Below, one piece after another: positions 8,114 to 17,013 of a stretch of DNA of 64,000 nucleotides (the first letter of the stretch is position 1; every line of letters begins with the position of its first letter). This DNA comes from CAZAMB01 sp964486335 (GTDB lineage: Bacteria > Planctomycetota > Phycisphaerae > UBA1845), in NCBI GenBank assembly GCA_964486335.1, contig CAZAMB010000007.1, positions 124,001 to 188,000 on the forward strand, in the 5' to 3' direction. Made by a program: the position numbers and the translations under genes. A model generated the notes under the pieces. It did no database searches. It had not been told where the DNA came from and saw only the letters and a program-made list of their open reading frames with translations.

Positions 8114-9925
8114 ATGTTTTGCACGCTTGGAAGGAATGTCGCCTCGCGCCGCCGGGGAACCGTTGTCGTCATGGTGGCCGTCTTCATGGTCGCCTTGCTC
8201 GGTTTTGCGGCCATCACCGTCGACGTTGGCGCTATGTACAACGCCCGCAACGACCTTCAACGATCCGCGGATTCCGCCGCCCTGGCCGCCGCGGCGAGAC
8301 TCAGCGATTTCGAACTCGGCGATCCGCTCGAACTAGCCAAAGCGGCCGCCGTCGAGTACGTCGCGTCCAACGGCGTGCTCGGTCGATCGGTGACGGTTGA
8401 TCCCTCGGCCGACGTTGAGTTCCTCCGAGTCACGTTCAACGCCGCCGCCAATTCTTACTCCTTCACGCCGACCAACAACCTGCCCGACGCCGTTCGCGTT
8501 CGCGTCCGACTCACCGAAGACTCCCCTAACGGCGCGCTAGGGCTGTTTTTCGCCCCGGTTTTGGGACACAACTTCAGCAATGTCAGCGCCGACGCCATCG
8601 GAATGATGGTCCCGCGCGACATCGTCATCGCCGCCGACTTGTCTGCTTCTCACACCGACGACAGCGAACTTCGACATTACAACGTGACCAACATCAACAT
8701 CTGGGACGTCTGGAACGCATTGCCCGGCGGAATTGACGACGCAGGCTCCCTATGGAATCCGGCCGCCATTCCACCCGGCTGGGTCAATCCCGACGGCAGC
8801 GTGCCGATGGCCGCGGGGCCCGCGTGGGGTTACATGAAGCAGCTTGGCTGGGGTACTCAAACCATCAACGCCGCTTACGATCCGACCACCGACGCGGGAC
8901 TCATCAGCCTTCCCTACAAGGCCAAGTGGACCAACGCCCAGCTTTCAACCTATCTGACCGCTCAGGGTTATAGCGCAACCGAGGTCAGCGCCATCGTCAA
9001 CACGACCACGCCCGATGGCAGCGGCGCGTATCCGTACCGCGTCGCGGTCGCGCTGGGATTGGCGAATTGGAACAGCGGCATTCCCGGCGGTCGCTGGCAG
9101 GCCGTCGGCGCGCCGGCCGGCAACAACAACACGACCATCAGTTCCAGCGAACTCACCTGGACCGAGCCGATCATGGGCCGATCGGTGGCGGATTCCTCGA
9201 CGATCTGGGTGGACTACATCAACAACTATGTCCGCGACACCAATACCTACATGTACGAAGCCAACGCCAACTTCCGATATCGATACGGCGTGAAAACCTT
9301 CGTGAACTACCTTCTCGAAGACCGTCCGCAGAATGACCAGACGCCGGAACTGAAAAACACACCGACCCAACCCATGCAGGCCGTGAAAGACGCGATTGAT
9401 CACATGATGGACGTCATGATCGGTCTGAACACCGACGACCAGGTCGCTCTCGTCGCCTACGGATCCACTGTTCACCTTGAGATTCCGCTCACCACCGACT
9501 TCCAGTCCGTCACTGACCGCATCAACGATATGCAGGCGGCCCACTATGACCGAAACACCAACATGGGCGGCGGCATTCAGTCGGCGGTCGCGGAACTGAC
9601 CGGACCTCGCGCCCGCGGCCATACCCGCAAGGTCATCATCCTGCTCACCGACGGCGTCGCCAACGTCGCCGCCGACGGAAGCCTCTCGTACGTCAATGGG
9701 CCGATCTACGCCTACACGCAGGCCACCGCCGCGGCGGCGCAACACATTCGTGTCTTCGCGGTGAGCGTCGGAGCCGAACCGGATTTGGCGGCGATGGATC
9801 AGATTGCGCAGGTCGGCAACGGAAAACACTACCACGCCGAAGGTTCAATCGAACAGTACAGCGATCAACTCGACTCGATTCTGAACATTCTCGGAGGCAA
9901 GCGCCCCATCCAGTTGGCGCAGTAG
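8114..9925 (+). CDS. TadG-like protein with split von Willebrand A domain
   Basis: A 603-residue protein. The N-terminal helix (GTVVVMVAVFMVALLGFAAI, then VDVGAMYNARNDLQRSADSA) is the TadE/TadG-like signature found in Flp pilus-associated proteins. A von Willebrand A fold follows with a complete metal site: DLSAS at 175-179, T482 in DRNTNMGG and D513 in LLTDGVAN. Unusually, about 240 residues separate the DxSxS loop from the next core strand (QVALVAYGS). This insert is rich in Trp, Asn and Tyr. GGAGG six bases before ATG 8114 fixes the start; the track-like extension to 8042 lacks one. No tad operon is adjacent. It is probably exported and surface-exposed. Confidence 0.85.
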   Translation: MFCTLGRNVASRRRGTVVVMVAVFMVALLGFAAITVDVGAMYNARNDLQRSADSAALAAAARLSDFELGDPLELAKAAAVEYVASNGVLGRSVTVDPSADVEFLRVTFNAAANSYSFTPTNNLPDAVRVRVRLTEDSPNGALGLFFAPVLGHNFSNVSADAIGMMVPRDIVIAADLSASHTDDSELRHYNVTNINIWDVWNALPGGIDDAGSLWNPAAIPPGWVNPDGSVPMAAGPAWGYMKQLGWGTQTINAAYDPTTDAGLISLPYKAKWTNAQLSTYLTAQGYSATEVSAIVNTTTPDGSGAYPYRVAVALGLANWNSGIPGGRWQAVGAPAGNNNTTISSSELTWTEPIMGRSVADSSTIWVDYINNYVRDTNTYMYEANANFRYRYGVKTFVNYLLEDRPQNDQTPELKNTPTQPMQAVKDAIDHMMDVMIGLNTDDQVALVAYGSTVHLEIPLTTDFQSVTDRINDMQAAHYDRNTNMGGGIQSAVAELTGPRARGHTRKVIILLTDGVANVAADGSLSYVNGPIYAYTQATAAAAQHIRVFAVSVGAEPDLAAMDQIAQVGNGKHYHAEGSIEQYSDQLDSILNILGGKRPIQLAQ

Positions 9926-9949
9926 TTTGATCGCCTCCGACAAAATGCG

Positions 9950-9991
9950 CGGGGAGCGGTGAGCCGATGCCCACCGCTCCCCGGTTTGTTT
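9950..9991. terminator. Terminator between convergent genes
   Basis: A perfect 12-bp stem, CGGGGAGCGGTG at 9950-9961 and CACCGCTCCCCG at 9972-9983, with a 10-nt loop is followed by GTTTGTTT. It lies just after the TadG-like gene and also faces the end of secDF. On the minus strand the trailing T-run (ATTTTG) is weaker, so it is best as a rightward terminator. Confidence 0.85.
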
Positions 9992-10045
9992 ACTGAAATC
10001 ACAACGGCACGAGCCGCCGATCCGCGCGAACCCCTTTCACGTTCA

Positions 10046-13000
10046 TCACGTCCGCGCGGGTTGCCCAACGAATCCGTCAACTTCGGACCGCCCCGTGCGG
10101 ACCATTCCCGCAGCCGCGCCAACAGCGATCGCCGCCGCCAGAATCAACTCGGCCGTGGCATTCTTCACGACGAGGAACACAAATCCAATCAGGCACATGG
10201 CCACAATCGCGATGCTGATGTTGTAAAGAATCCGAGGCTTGTACACCAGCGGAACCGCGATGCCCACGGTGCTGTACGTGCCGGACAGCACGCCGATCAA
10301 CAGGGCAACGCTGAATCCATGCACCCCTTTGCCTCCGATGACGTAGAGGACAAACACGACAAAGAACACGGTCAACGACGTGAGCAGTGTTCTGGACATC
10401 GTCTGGTTGATGCTCTCATTGATCATCGATGCGGAGAGCGCTCCCGTTCGACCTTTGTTTTCACGAATTCGATCGAACACCACGATCGTGTCGTTGAGAC
10501 TGTATCCAACAACCGTCAGCACCGCCGCAACCATCGGCAGGTCCACCTTGAAGTCCTCGATCAACAGAAGCTTGGCCAGCGGATTATCAAAGATGTAATG
10601 GCTCAATCCCACCAGCCCCAGCGTGATCGCAACGTCGTGGAACAACGCCACCAGCACCGCCAGCCCGAAATCGCGATTGCCGAACCGCATCCAGACGTAG
10701 GCCGCGATCGCCGCCATGGCAAGCACCATCGAGAACAGCGCCCGGTTCCTTGTCTGACCGGCGATTTGTGGCGCGAACTGCACAACCTTGGAGAAGGACT
10801 TCTCGATCCCCAATGCCGCTTGCGTTTGCGCGAGCACGCTCGTCGCGAAAACCTCCGTCCATTGCACGTTGTCGTCTTCGTACAGCATTGACTCATCCAC
10901 TGCGCAGATCGCGAACCGTTGGTATGCCTTCGATCCGCCGGGAAGTGATTCAGCGCTGCCGAGCGGAAAGACAGCGGTGTCGCGAGTTCGATATTGCTCG
11001 AACTCGGGTGACAATGCCACCTCCCGCAATCGCGCCTCCACCTGTTCCGGAGTCACCGGCGGTTCCGCTTCATCAAAGGCCGCCTCGACCACCACGCCGC
11101 CCCGGAAGCGCCGGATGTCGTATTGCGCGTCCGTGTTTAAAACGTCCGACAGAAAGTGATCGTCGGACTCCACCACAAAAAAGGGCTCGTTGGTCAATTC
11201 GCTGTCGACCACCGCGGTGAATCGAATTGCCCGCTGCACAGCCAGCTTGTCGCCGATGGTCGACAAAATGGCCTGCTGTATCAACGGTCGATTCGTTTCC
11301 ACCGTCACCACTTCATACGACTGCCCCTTCGCCGCCCCGTCCAATCCCTCCTCTCCGACGCTTTGCACTCGCGCCCCGCGAAGACGATTAGCCGCTTCCC
11401 GGGCCGACGTCGACGCCTTCTTGACCGCGTCGGAAAATGATTCCTTGGTCATGCTCCCGGACTTGACCGTGAAGGTCGCCGACTGTGCCGCCGTGTGGAC
11501 GCCGTCGCGCTCCAACGAGGGCTCGATGGTGGCGCGCATCAAAGCCGCCAGCTCATCGCCCGAAAGCTCCTTGCTCTCCAGTACAAACTGTCCTGGCGCG
11601 TCGCCCAGGCTTGACTCCGCCTGCGCGAGTTTCTCTCCCGCGCCAGTTAGCCATTGCACGGCCGACATTCCCTTCTTCGCGGATGTTTCCGTGACCAAAT
11701 CACGGACATCCTGATCCGAAAGCGCCACGCCCGGTTTGAGGTCCAGTTGAATGCTGGTTCCACCGAGAAACTCGATGTCAAAAACACGTTCCGTCCTCGA
11801 CACGCTTGTGTAGACGAACAGGCCCAATCCCAGCACCGTCGCAACGCACGATACCGGAAGAAACGTCCTTCGAAGTCCGACCCAGTCAACCTTGGGAATG
11901 CCGATCAACCGCCGCATGTGCAGGTCCTCGATGACTCCCTTGGCGATCAGCGTATTAAAGGCCAGCCGCGTGCAGAACAACGCGGTGAACATGCTCGTGG
12001 CGATACCGATACCCAGCGTAATTGCGAAGCCTTTGACCTCTTCGCTCGCCACCGAGCCGAGGATGACGCAGGTGATAAGGGTCGTCAGGTTGGAGTCGAA
12101 AATCGCGGAAAAAGCCTTGTCGTAACCCGCGTTGAGCGCCTTACGCAAAGGAAATCCCTTCAGCCGCTCCTCCCGAATGCGCTCAAAAATCAGGACGTTC
12201 GCGTCGATCGCCATGCCCACCGTCAGAATCACGCCCGCAATGCCCGGCAACGTGAACGTGGCCTGCATCAAAGCCATCGCCGCCAGCACGAACAAAACGT
12301 TCAGCGCCAGCGCCATATTGGCGATGCCGCCGCCGACAATGCCGTAATAGAACAAAACAAATAGAGCGACGAGTCCGGCGCCGATCGCCGACGCCTGCAA
12401 GCCGTGACGCCGATTCGTTTCGCCAAGGCTCGGGCCGATGGTCTCTTCGCTGAGCGGAGTCTCCTTCAGTCGCGCGGGCAACGATCCCGCATCGAGCACG
12501 TTGACCATTTCATTCACCCGCTCGGGCGAAAATCGACCGCTGATCTGGCACCGATCAGTAATGCGCTCTTGAATCGTGGCGTGGGAAATAGCGTGCTGAT
12601 CGAGCAGGATGCACAATTGACGCTTTTCGTTCTTTCCCGTCAGTTCGCCAAAAAGCTGACCGCCCACGGGGTTCAGCGCGAATGAAACCACGTTCTCACC
12701 GGTCATCGGGTTCCGATCTGGAAACGCCGACTTTAGTTCCCAGGGGCGCCCGCCGCCCGTCCCCTTCACCATCTTGTTTTCCGGGCTGTTGTGCATCAGG
12801 ACGTAGTAACGCCCCGCGTATTCCTCGATGACCGGACCGCCCGGAATGTTCAGCCGGCTCTTGAATTCCTCCATATCCGAAGCGCCCGAGAACCGCAGGG
12901 GATCTTCGATGGGAAACCAGCGATAGGCGTCTTCCTGCTTGGATCGCGGACCGAATTTCGCAAGTTGATCGGTATATCGCGCGATCGGCTGAATCAGGCG

Positions 13001-13879
13001 GGGGTTCGGATCGTTCAACTGCGTCGGCGAACTCGCGCTTCGTTCCGCCAGAATGCGAAACTCCAGCACGCCCGCGCCCTTCAGTCGCCGCTTCAAGTCC
13101 GACGGATCTTCAAGTTCCGCCTTGTTCGACGCCCATGCGTCGTACGCCGAAATCGCCTTGCTCAATAGTTTCCCGTTTGGGCTGCCCGAATCTCCGGCAT
13201 CAAACGCCGAGAACTCGCTCCGCAACTTTTCGATTTGTTCCTTACGGGTTTCGCCCGATCCCAGTGCCAGCACGTCCGTCAATCGATTGATCGGTATGTT
13301 CGTCGCCAGCAGCGCGGACATCGCGTCTTCATACGTCTTTGCCGCCGTTTCGGTCGCGCCTCCGTCTCCCGCTGCCCGTGCTTTCTGCAATTCGTCGTAA
13401 GCGCTGGTCAAGGTCGTTAGGAGCTCCGCTCGACCGGAATGGCCTCGCTGCAACGCCGTAATCAGGGACTCGCGATTCTCGCTGGAAGAGCCAAGGGCCT
13501 CCTCCGCCTCGCGCCGCCGAATGTTCATTTCCTGAAGGCGATCGATCGCAGCGTTGTACTCCGCCCGGCGTTCAAGGGCCTCCTTGGGTGGTCTCGGCAT
13601 GCGAACTTCAAGCCGTGTGGTTCCCACCGGCCGCCATTCAAGATTCAACTGACCTTTCGGATCAACGCGGTCCTTCAGAATGCGCATGACTTTCGTGGAA
13701 AGATCGCCCAGGCTGTCGCGGTCGAGTCCGGTCGTGTCGATCTCAAACAGGAGGCTTGTTCCCCCGACGAGGTCGATTCCACCCTTAAGCTTGCGGTGCG
13801 GCGGATACAGAACCGCAATGGATAAGGCAACAAGGGCGCAGATCAGCACCCATTTCATCATTCGATTAGGATCGTTCAT
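10046..13879 (-). CDS. secDF: Protein translocase SecD-SecF fusion, greatly enlarged
   Basis: SecD and SecF are membrane partners of SecYEG that use the proton gradient to pull preproteins outward. This 1277-residue chain contains both. The SecD part starts MNDPNRMMKWVL, then LKGGIDLVGGTSL, and has its six-helix block with GMAIDANVLIFERIREER. The SecF part begins near FDIEFLGGTSIQLDLKPG and has a second six-helix block with LNDTIVVFDRIRENKGR. Separate SecD plus SecF usually total about 940 residues and known fusions about 740-1100, so both periplasmic regions are enlarged here by Ala/Glu/Lys-rich sequence. ATG 13879 has GAGAGG upstream. The usual neighbour yajC is not present. Confidence 0.95.
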   Translation of the reverse strand: MNDPNRMMKWVLICALVALSIAVLYPPHRKLKGGIDLVGGTSLLFEIDTTGLDRDSLGDLSTKVMRILKDRVDPKGQLNLEWRPVGTTRLEVRMPRPPKEALERRAEYNAAIDRLQEMNIRRREAEEALGSSSENRESLITALQRGHSGRAELLTTLTSAYDELQKARAAGDGGATETAAKTYEDAMSALLATNIPINRLTDVLALGSGETRKEQIEKLRSEFSAFDAGDSGSPNGKLLSKAISAYDAWASNKAELEDPSDLKRRLKGAGVLEFRILAERSASSPTQLNDPNPRLIQPIARYTDQLAKFGPRSKQEDAYRWFPIEDPLRFSGASDMEEFKSRLNIPGGPVIEEYAGRYYVLMHNSPENKMVKGTGGGRPWELKSAFPDRNPMTGENVVSFALNPVGGQLFGELTGKNEKRQLCILLDQHAISHATIQERITDRCQISGRFSPERVNEMVNVLDAGSLPARLKETPLSEETIGPSLGETNRRHGLQASAIGAGLVALFVLFYYGIVGGGIANMALALNVLFVLAAMALMQATFTLPGIAGVILTVGMAIDANVLIFERIREERLKGFPLRKALNAGYDKAFSAIFDSNLTTLITCVILGSVASEEVKGFAITLGIGIATSMFTALFCTRLAFNTLIAKGVIEDLHMRRLIGIPKVDWVGLRRTFLPVSCVATVLGLGLFVYTSVSRTERVFDIEFLGGTSIQLDLKPGVALSDQDVRDLVTETSAKKGMSAVQWLTGAGEKLAQAESSLGDAPGQFVLESKELSGDELAALMRATIEPSLERDGVHTAAQSATFTVKSGSMTKESFSDAVKKASTSAREAANRLRGARVQSVGEEGLDGAAKGQSYEVVTVETNRPLIQQAILSTIGDKLAVQRAIRFTAVVDSELTNEPFFVVESDDHFLSDVLNTDAQYDIRRFRGGVVVEAAFDEAEPPVTPEQVEARLREVALSPEFEQYRTRDTAVFPLGSAESLPGGSKAYQRFAICAVDESMLYEDDNVQWTEVFATSVLAQTQAALGIEKSFSKVVQFAPQIAGQTRNRALFSMVLAMAAIAAYVWMRFGNRDFGLAVLVALFHDVAITLGLVGLSHYIFDNPLAKLLLIEDFKVDLPMVAAVLTVVGYSLNDTIVVFDRIRENKGRTGALSASMINESINQTMSRTLLTSLTVFFVVFVLYVIGGKGVHGFSVALLIGVLSGTYSTVGIAVPLVYKPRILYNISIAIVAMCLIGFVFLVVKNATAELILAAAIAVGAAAGMVRTGRSEVDGFVGQPART

Positions 13880-14003
13880 TACGTCTGCCTCTCGAAAAAG
13901 AGAACTGGTTACTTGGTGTTTTTCATTACGGCGAAACCGGCAACGAGACAAATACGGACGGCGCTTCCCTGCATTTCAAAATGAATTGCGACGTCGAGTG
14001 GTG

Positions 14004-14441
14004 TCAGGCTAGCGTCGGTGGGCCTGTGCGGTGAATGGCCGAAGCCAACGAAAGGAAGGACCGCGCGACGTTTCGTGATTCCGCGACCATTCGGCCTAGC
14101 CGCGCCGGCATCAGGGTGTGACCTAGAATCCATTCCAGCCCGATTCCCAGCGGGTGCCCGCAGAATCGGACGGAATCTGATTCCTTCAGCCCGGACAAAC
14201 CGCCATCCGTCGTCGGCGGCCGCACTGCGGAAACGAGTGACAACGCCCAATCGGAACCAACAGGTCGGGAATCACTTCGTGAGTCACCGGTGTTATCGGG
14301 CGATTTTGATTGGTTGGAATCGCTGCCTTCGGTGCCATCGTCCATCGGGACAACCAAAAGCTTCGATGCAATAAATGAAGGCAGAACTACTCCCGGAGCG
14401 GGGAAGATGAGAATCAACAGGCTTATGATTCGAAGCGTCAT
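14004..14441 (-). CDS. Possible small exported or membrane protein upstream of secDF
   Basis: A 145-codon frame with a hydrophobic N-terminus (MTLRIISLLILIFPAPGVVL) and a polar Ser/Asp/Pro-rich remainder. It reads toward secDF, ending 124 bp before it, in the place where yajC often stands, but it lacks yajC features. The main support is a well-placed promoter: TTGTCT-16-TATAAT ends 7 nt before the ATG, which would give a nearly leaderless message. No ribosome site is possible in that case. No family is recognised, and it may be a chance frame. Confidence 0.35.
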   Translation of the reverse strand: MTLRIISLLILIFPAPGVVLPSFIASKLLVVPMDDGTEGSDSNQSKSPDNTGDSRSDSRPVGSDWALSLVSAVRPPTTDGGLSGLKESDSVRFCGHPLGIGLEWILGHTLMPARLGRMVAESRNVARSFLSLASAIHRTGPPTLA

Positions 14442-14448
14442 TCGGCGG

Positions 14449-14476
14449 ATTATAAAAAGGATTCTGGAAAAGACAA
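14449..14476 (-). promoter_or_regulatory. Sigma70-type promoter, leftward
   Basis: Read on the minus strand, TTGTCT (14476-14471) is 16 nt from a perfect TATAAT (14454-14449). Transcription would begin at or next to the ATG at 14441, so it could drive a leaderless small gene and also secDF downstream. Confidence 0.5.
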
Positions 14477-14671
14477 GAAACCAGGAATCGTGAGTGGGCT
14501 GGGTCTGATCAAAACGGTTCTGTTACGAATTCGTGACTCCGGACGCAAACGATTCCCTATCATGCGTACTCATAAGACGTTTTGAAGAAATAAGTTACGA
14601 TCATCCTGGACGAACCTGTGAGCCGAAGTTGTAAAAAAGAAGAAAATCGTGGAATTGCCGCGTGACGTTCG

Positions 14672-14677
14672 TATAAT
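14672..14677 (+). promoter_or_regulatory. Consensus -10 box for the 14720 gene
   Basis: TATAAT lies 43 nt before GTG 14720. The -35 region is poor: the base pattern near 14649-14655 shares only a few positions with TTGACA. The call therefore rests on the exact -10 box and its position. Confidence 0.4.
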
Positions 14678-14719
14678 GTTCCGGACGAGCCGGTTTTTTA
14701 TTGAGAATCAGAGGTCAGC

Positions 14720-15286
14720 GTGGAACGAGGTCAAACCAAACAACGTGTAGAAGAGCTTCTTTTTTGCCTGTATCAGCGTCCGGTTCATCCGGAATTGTTC
14801 GAGATTTTGCGTGTCAAGCGCATTCGACAGCAGCGATATCAAGCAGAGATTTGGGTCTGCGCGCTGGCCCATGTGGTGACGGTACAGGCCGGCAACCAGA
14901 TTTTGACGGAGCTGATCACCGAAGAAAACGAATTGCTTCCCAAGAACGGCGTGGCGACGTCGTTTCGTTTCCGCGGAGAACGCGATCACGCCCAGTCGTT
15001 CGACAACGATCTCAAATACATTCTCTCGACCCAGGTCGAACGCATGACGACGCAGCTGTTTCCGGCCACGCACCGTGATTATGTGCACTACGCGCAAAAC
15101 CGGGGAATGTTTATTTCTTTCGAGGATCGAGCGCACGCCGGCCTCGCGCCGTTCTCATTCGTTGACTTTGACGCGCGCGACCACGAGTTGCATATTCACG
15201 CGTACCACGCGTTTCCTGAAGAACAGACGCTTCTCAAAACGCAATCGATTTTTGAAATCGGCCGACCCACGATTCCCTTGGGTTGA
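14720..15286 (+). CDS. Conserved-looking protein, possibly DUF2617 family
   Basis: A 188-residue soluble protein with no signal peptide or membrane segment. It starts at GTG 14720, preceded by AGAGG at good spacing. Recognisable stretches are YQRPVHPELFEIL, the strand pair YQAEIWVCALAHVVTVQAGN, and the C-terminal FSFVDFDARDHELHIHAYHAF with several histidines. The overall look recalls DUF2617, whose function is unknown. I hold that only tentatively, because I cannot run a profile search. The gene is separated from its neighbours by more than 100 bp and is probably transcribed alone. Confidence 0.65.
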   Translation: MERGQTKQRVEELLFCLYQRPVHPELFEILRVKRIRQQRYQAEIWVCALAHVVTVQAGNQILTELITEENELLPKNGVATSFRFRGERDHAQSFDNDLKYILSTQVERMTTQLFPATHRDYVHYAQNRGMFISFEDRAHAGLAPFSFVDFDARDHELHIHAYHAFPEEQTLLKTQSIFEIGRPTIPLG

Positions 15287-15394
15287 TTCGATTCTCGGAA
15301 TGTACACGCCCGCGCCGCGCGGCCCGGCTCGATCCGCGTCTCGAATGTGCCGATAATCCTTCGGACTCGCCGCTCCGCCGTCGTGCCGAAGGAC

Positions 15395-16390
15395 ATGAAG
15401 AACCACCCTTTCGATCATCGTGTCGATTCGATCACGCGCCGCGGTTTCCTTGAGACGGCGGCCCTTGCGGCCGGTGCGCCTTGGATCAACTCCATCGCCG
15501 AAGATGCACGGGATTCGCGCCTGCGATTGCCTCCCAATTGGCGCTCTTCGCGGATTGTCGAGATTCGCTCCAATTTCGCGGTTACCGGGCGAACAACCCA
15601 TGAGCCGGTTCTTGGAGAGATGATTGCCAAGGCCGTCACGATGCTTACCGACCGACCATCCATCGAGGAAGCCTGGACGTCGTTACTGAAGCCCACTGAT
15701 GTGATCGGCCTGAAGTTTAATCACTCGGGCGAGCGACTCCTTGGAACGTCGACATCAATGGCCGACGTGTTGATTCGGTCGCTGACGACGTCGGGGTTTT
15801 CACCATCACAAATCGTGTGCATTGAATCACCGGGTGAACCCTCGATGCGATGGGGGACGACACAGCCATTGCCGGGGTTTTCGACCGAGGAAACCGATTT
15901 CGGCAGCGGACGCGATCAACTGGCACGAGTCCTCGATCAGGTATCCGCGATCATCAACGTTCCGTTCCTCAAACATCACAATATCGCGGGTGTTACCTGC
16001 GCACTAAAGAATCTCTCCCATGCCCTGGTCAAACATCCGGGTCGATACCACGCCAATGGATGTTCGCCGTTCATCGGTGACATCATTGCGATTCCGCGCA
16101 TCCAACGAAAGATCCGTCTCAATCTTGTCAACGCCCTCAGAGTCGTTTTCGATCATGGACCCGAAGGTCGACCGGAGTCGATCAGCGAAGAGGGGCTGCT
16201 GATCGCGTCTGTTGACCCGGTGGCGACGGATTCATATGGGCTTTCCGTGCTAAACGACGTCCGGACAGGGAATGGGCTGCCGAAGATTGCGTCGTCGCCG
16301 GACGAGGTCCGATATTTACGAGAAGCACATGTTCGGGGCATCGGAACGGCCATCCCTCAGGGCTGGGAACTTGTGCGGGCGCAGATTTAA
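15395..16390 (+). CDS. DUF362 family protein with Tat-type leader
   Basis: A 331-residue protein whose N-terminus contains SITRRGFLETAALAAG, a twin-arginine export signal. The body matches the DUF362 pattern: LKPTDVIGLKFNHSGE, then a region VSAIINVPFLKHH, GVTCALKNLSHALV and SVDPVATDSYG. DUF362 proteins are often iron-sulfur or redox associated, but this one has no ferredoxin cysteine cluster, so its activity is unknown. The start is unsure: ATG 15395 keeps the leader compact but its GAAGGA is very close; the frame is open to GTG 15347. Confidence 0.8.
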   Translation: MKNHPFDHRVDSITRRGFLETAALAAGAPWINSIAEDARDSRLRLPPNWRSSRIVEIRSNFAVTGRTTHEPVLGEMIAKAVTMLTDRPSIEEAWTSLLKPTDVIGLKFNHSGERLLGTSTSMADVLIRSLTTSGFSPSQIVCIESPGEPSMRWGTTQPLPGFSTEETDFGSGRDQLARVLDQVSAIINVPFLKHHNIAGVTCALKNLSHALVKHPGRYHANGCSPFIGDIIAIPRIQRKIRLNLVNALRVVFDHGPEGRPESISEEGLLIASVDPVATDSYGLSVLNDVRTGNGLPKIASSPDEVRYLREAHVRGIGTAIPQGWELVRAQI

Positions 16391-16467
16391 CTCCGTGGGA
16401 CATAGGGAACCCTGTGAAACTCGGCGCTTTAAGTCTCGAAATCGGTCATCATTTCGAAATCGCCGAT

Positions 16468-16496
16468 TTGACTTTGAACAGAGGTCCGAGTATACT
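16468..16496 (+). promoter_or_regulatory. Near-consensus sigma70 promoter
   Basis: TTGACT (16468-16473) and TATACT (16491-16496) are separated by exactly 17 nt, the best promoter match seen in the window. Transcription should start near 16503. The first gene downstream is the pseudopilin-like gene at 17014, leaving a leader of about 510 nt. Confidence 0.7.
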
Positions 16497-16502
16497 TTAA
16501 GC

Positions 16503-17013
16503 GGCCTTTGGTGGGCCTGTGTGGGAATTAGGCTGCTGACGCGGCCTAGAGTTATTGTCTCGATTTTATACTTATAGATTCGGTCGTAATTAAGACGTCG
16601 CTATCTTACCCTCATCCCACCCCACAGGAACCGACCTTCTGCCACGGAGTTTTTGGTCAAGATGGTTTGCGTTTCCAGGAGTTGGCTTTCCTTTAGCGTG
16701 TAGTTTCGCGCCGCGAATTCGAGACGAACCCAAGGACCGGTCCGCCTTTGTTGCGCGGGTTCGTGCGTAGCGTTTGATCGGTGTGAATTGTACTTTTTTC
16801 GTATTTTTATTGGCATCGGCGCGCCGGCGTTCGGCGTTGCCGACGCGGGAGTTCGGTACCACATGCGTCACAAAGCGTTGATCGCTTTCCCTGAGCTGTG
16901 AACGGATTTTCGCGCATTCCGGTTGTTGAAAAGGCTGGCCCGAAAAAAAACGGGATGATTTTTTCAACATCCGAATGACGAAATGGGGTCGATTTTTGTT
17001 TTGAGGAGGCACA
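16503..17013 (+). promoter_or_regulatory. Long untranslated leader of the pseudopilin-like gene, with hairpin
   Basis: About 510 nt without a convincing frame on either strand lie between the promoter and ATG 17014. Near its end a nested structure is seen: GTTGAAAA (16925-16932) pairs with TTTTCAAC (16971-16978), enclosing CCCG-A8-CGGG. It sits 36 nt before the start codon, with the ribosome site GAGGAGG downstream, so it could affect message stability or translation. The A/T-rich stretch near 16795-16810 may hold a second start site. No known riboswitch class is recognised. Confidence 0.45.
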
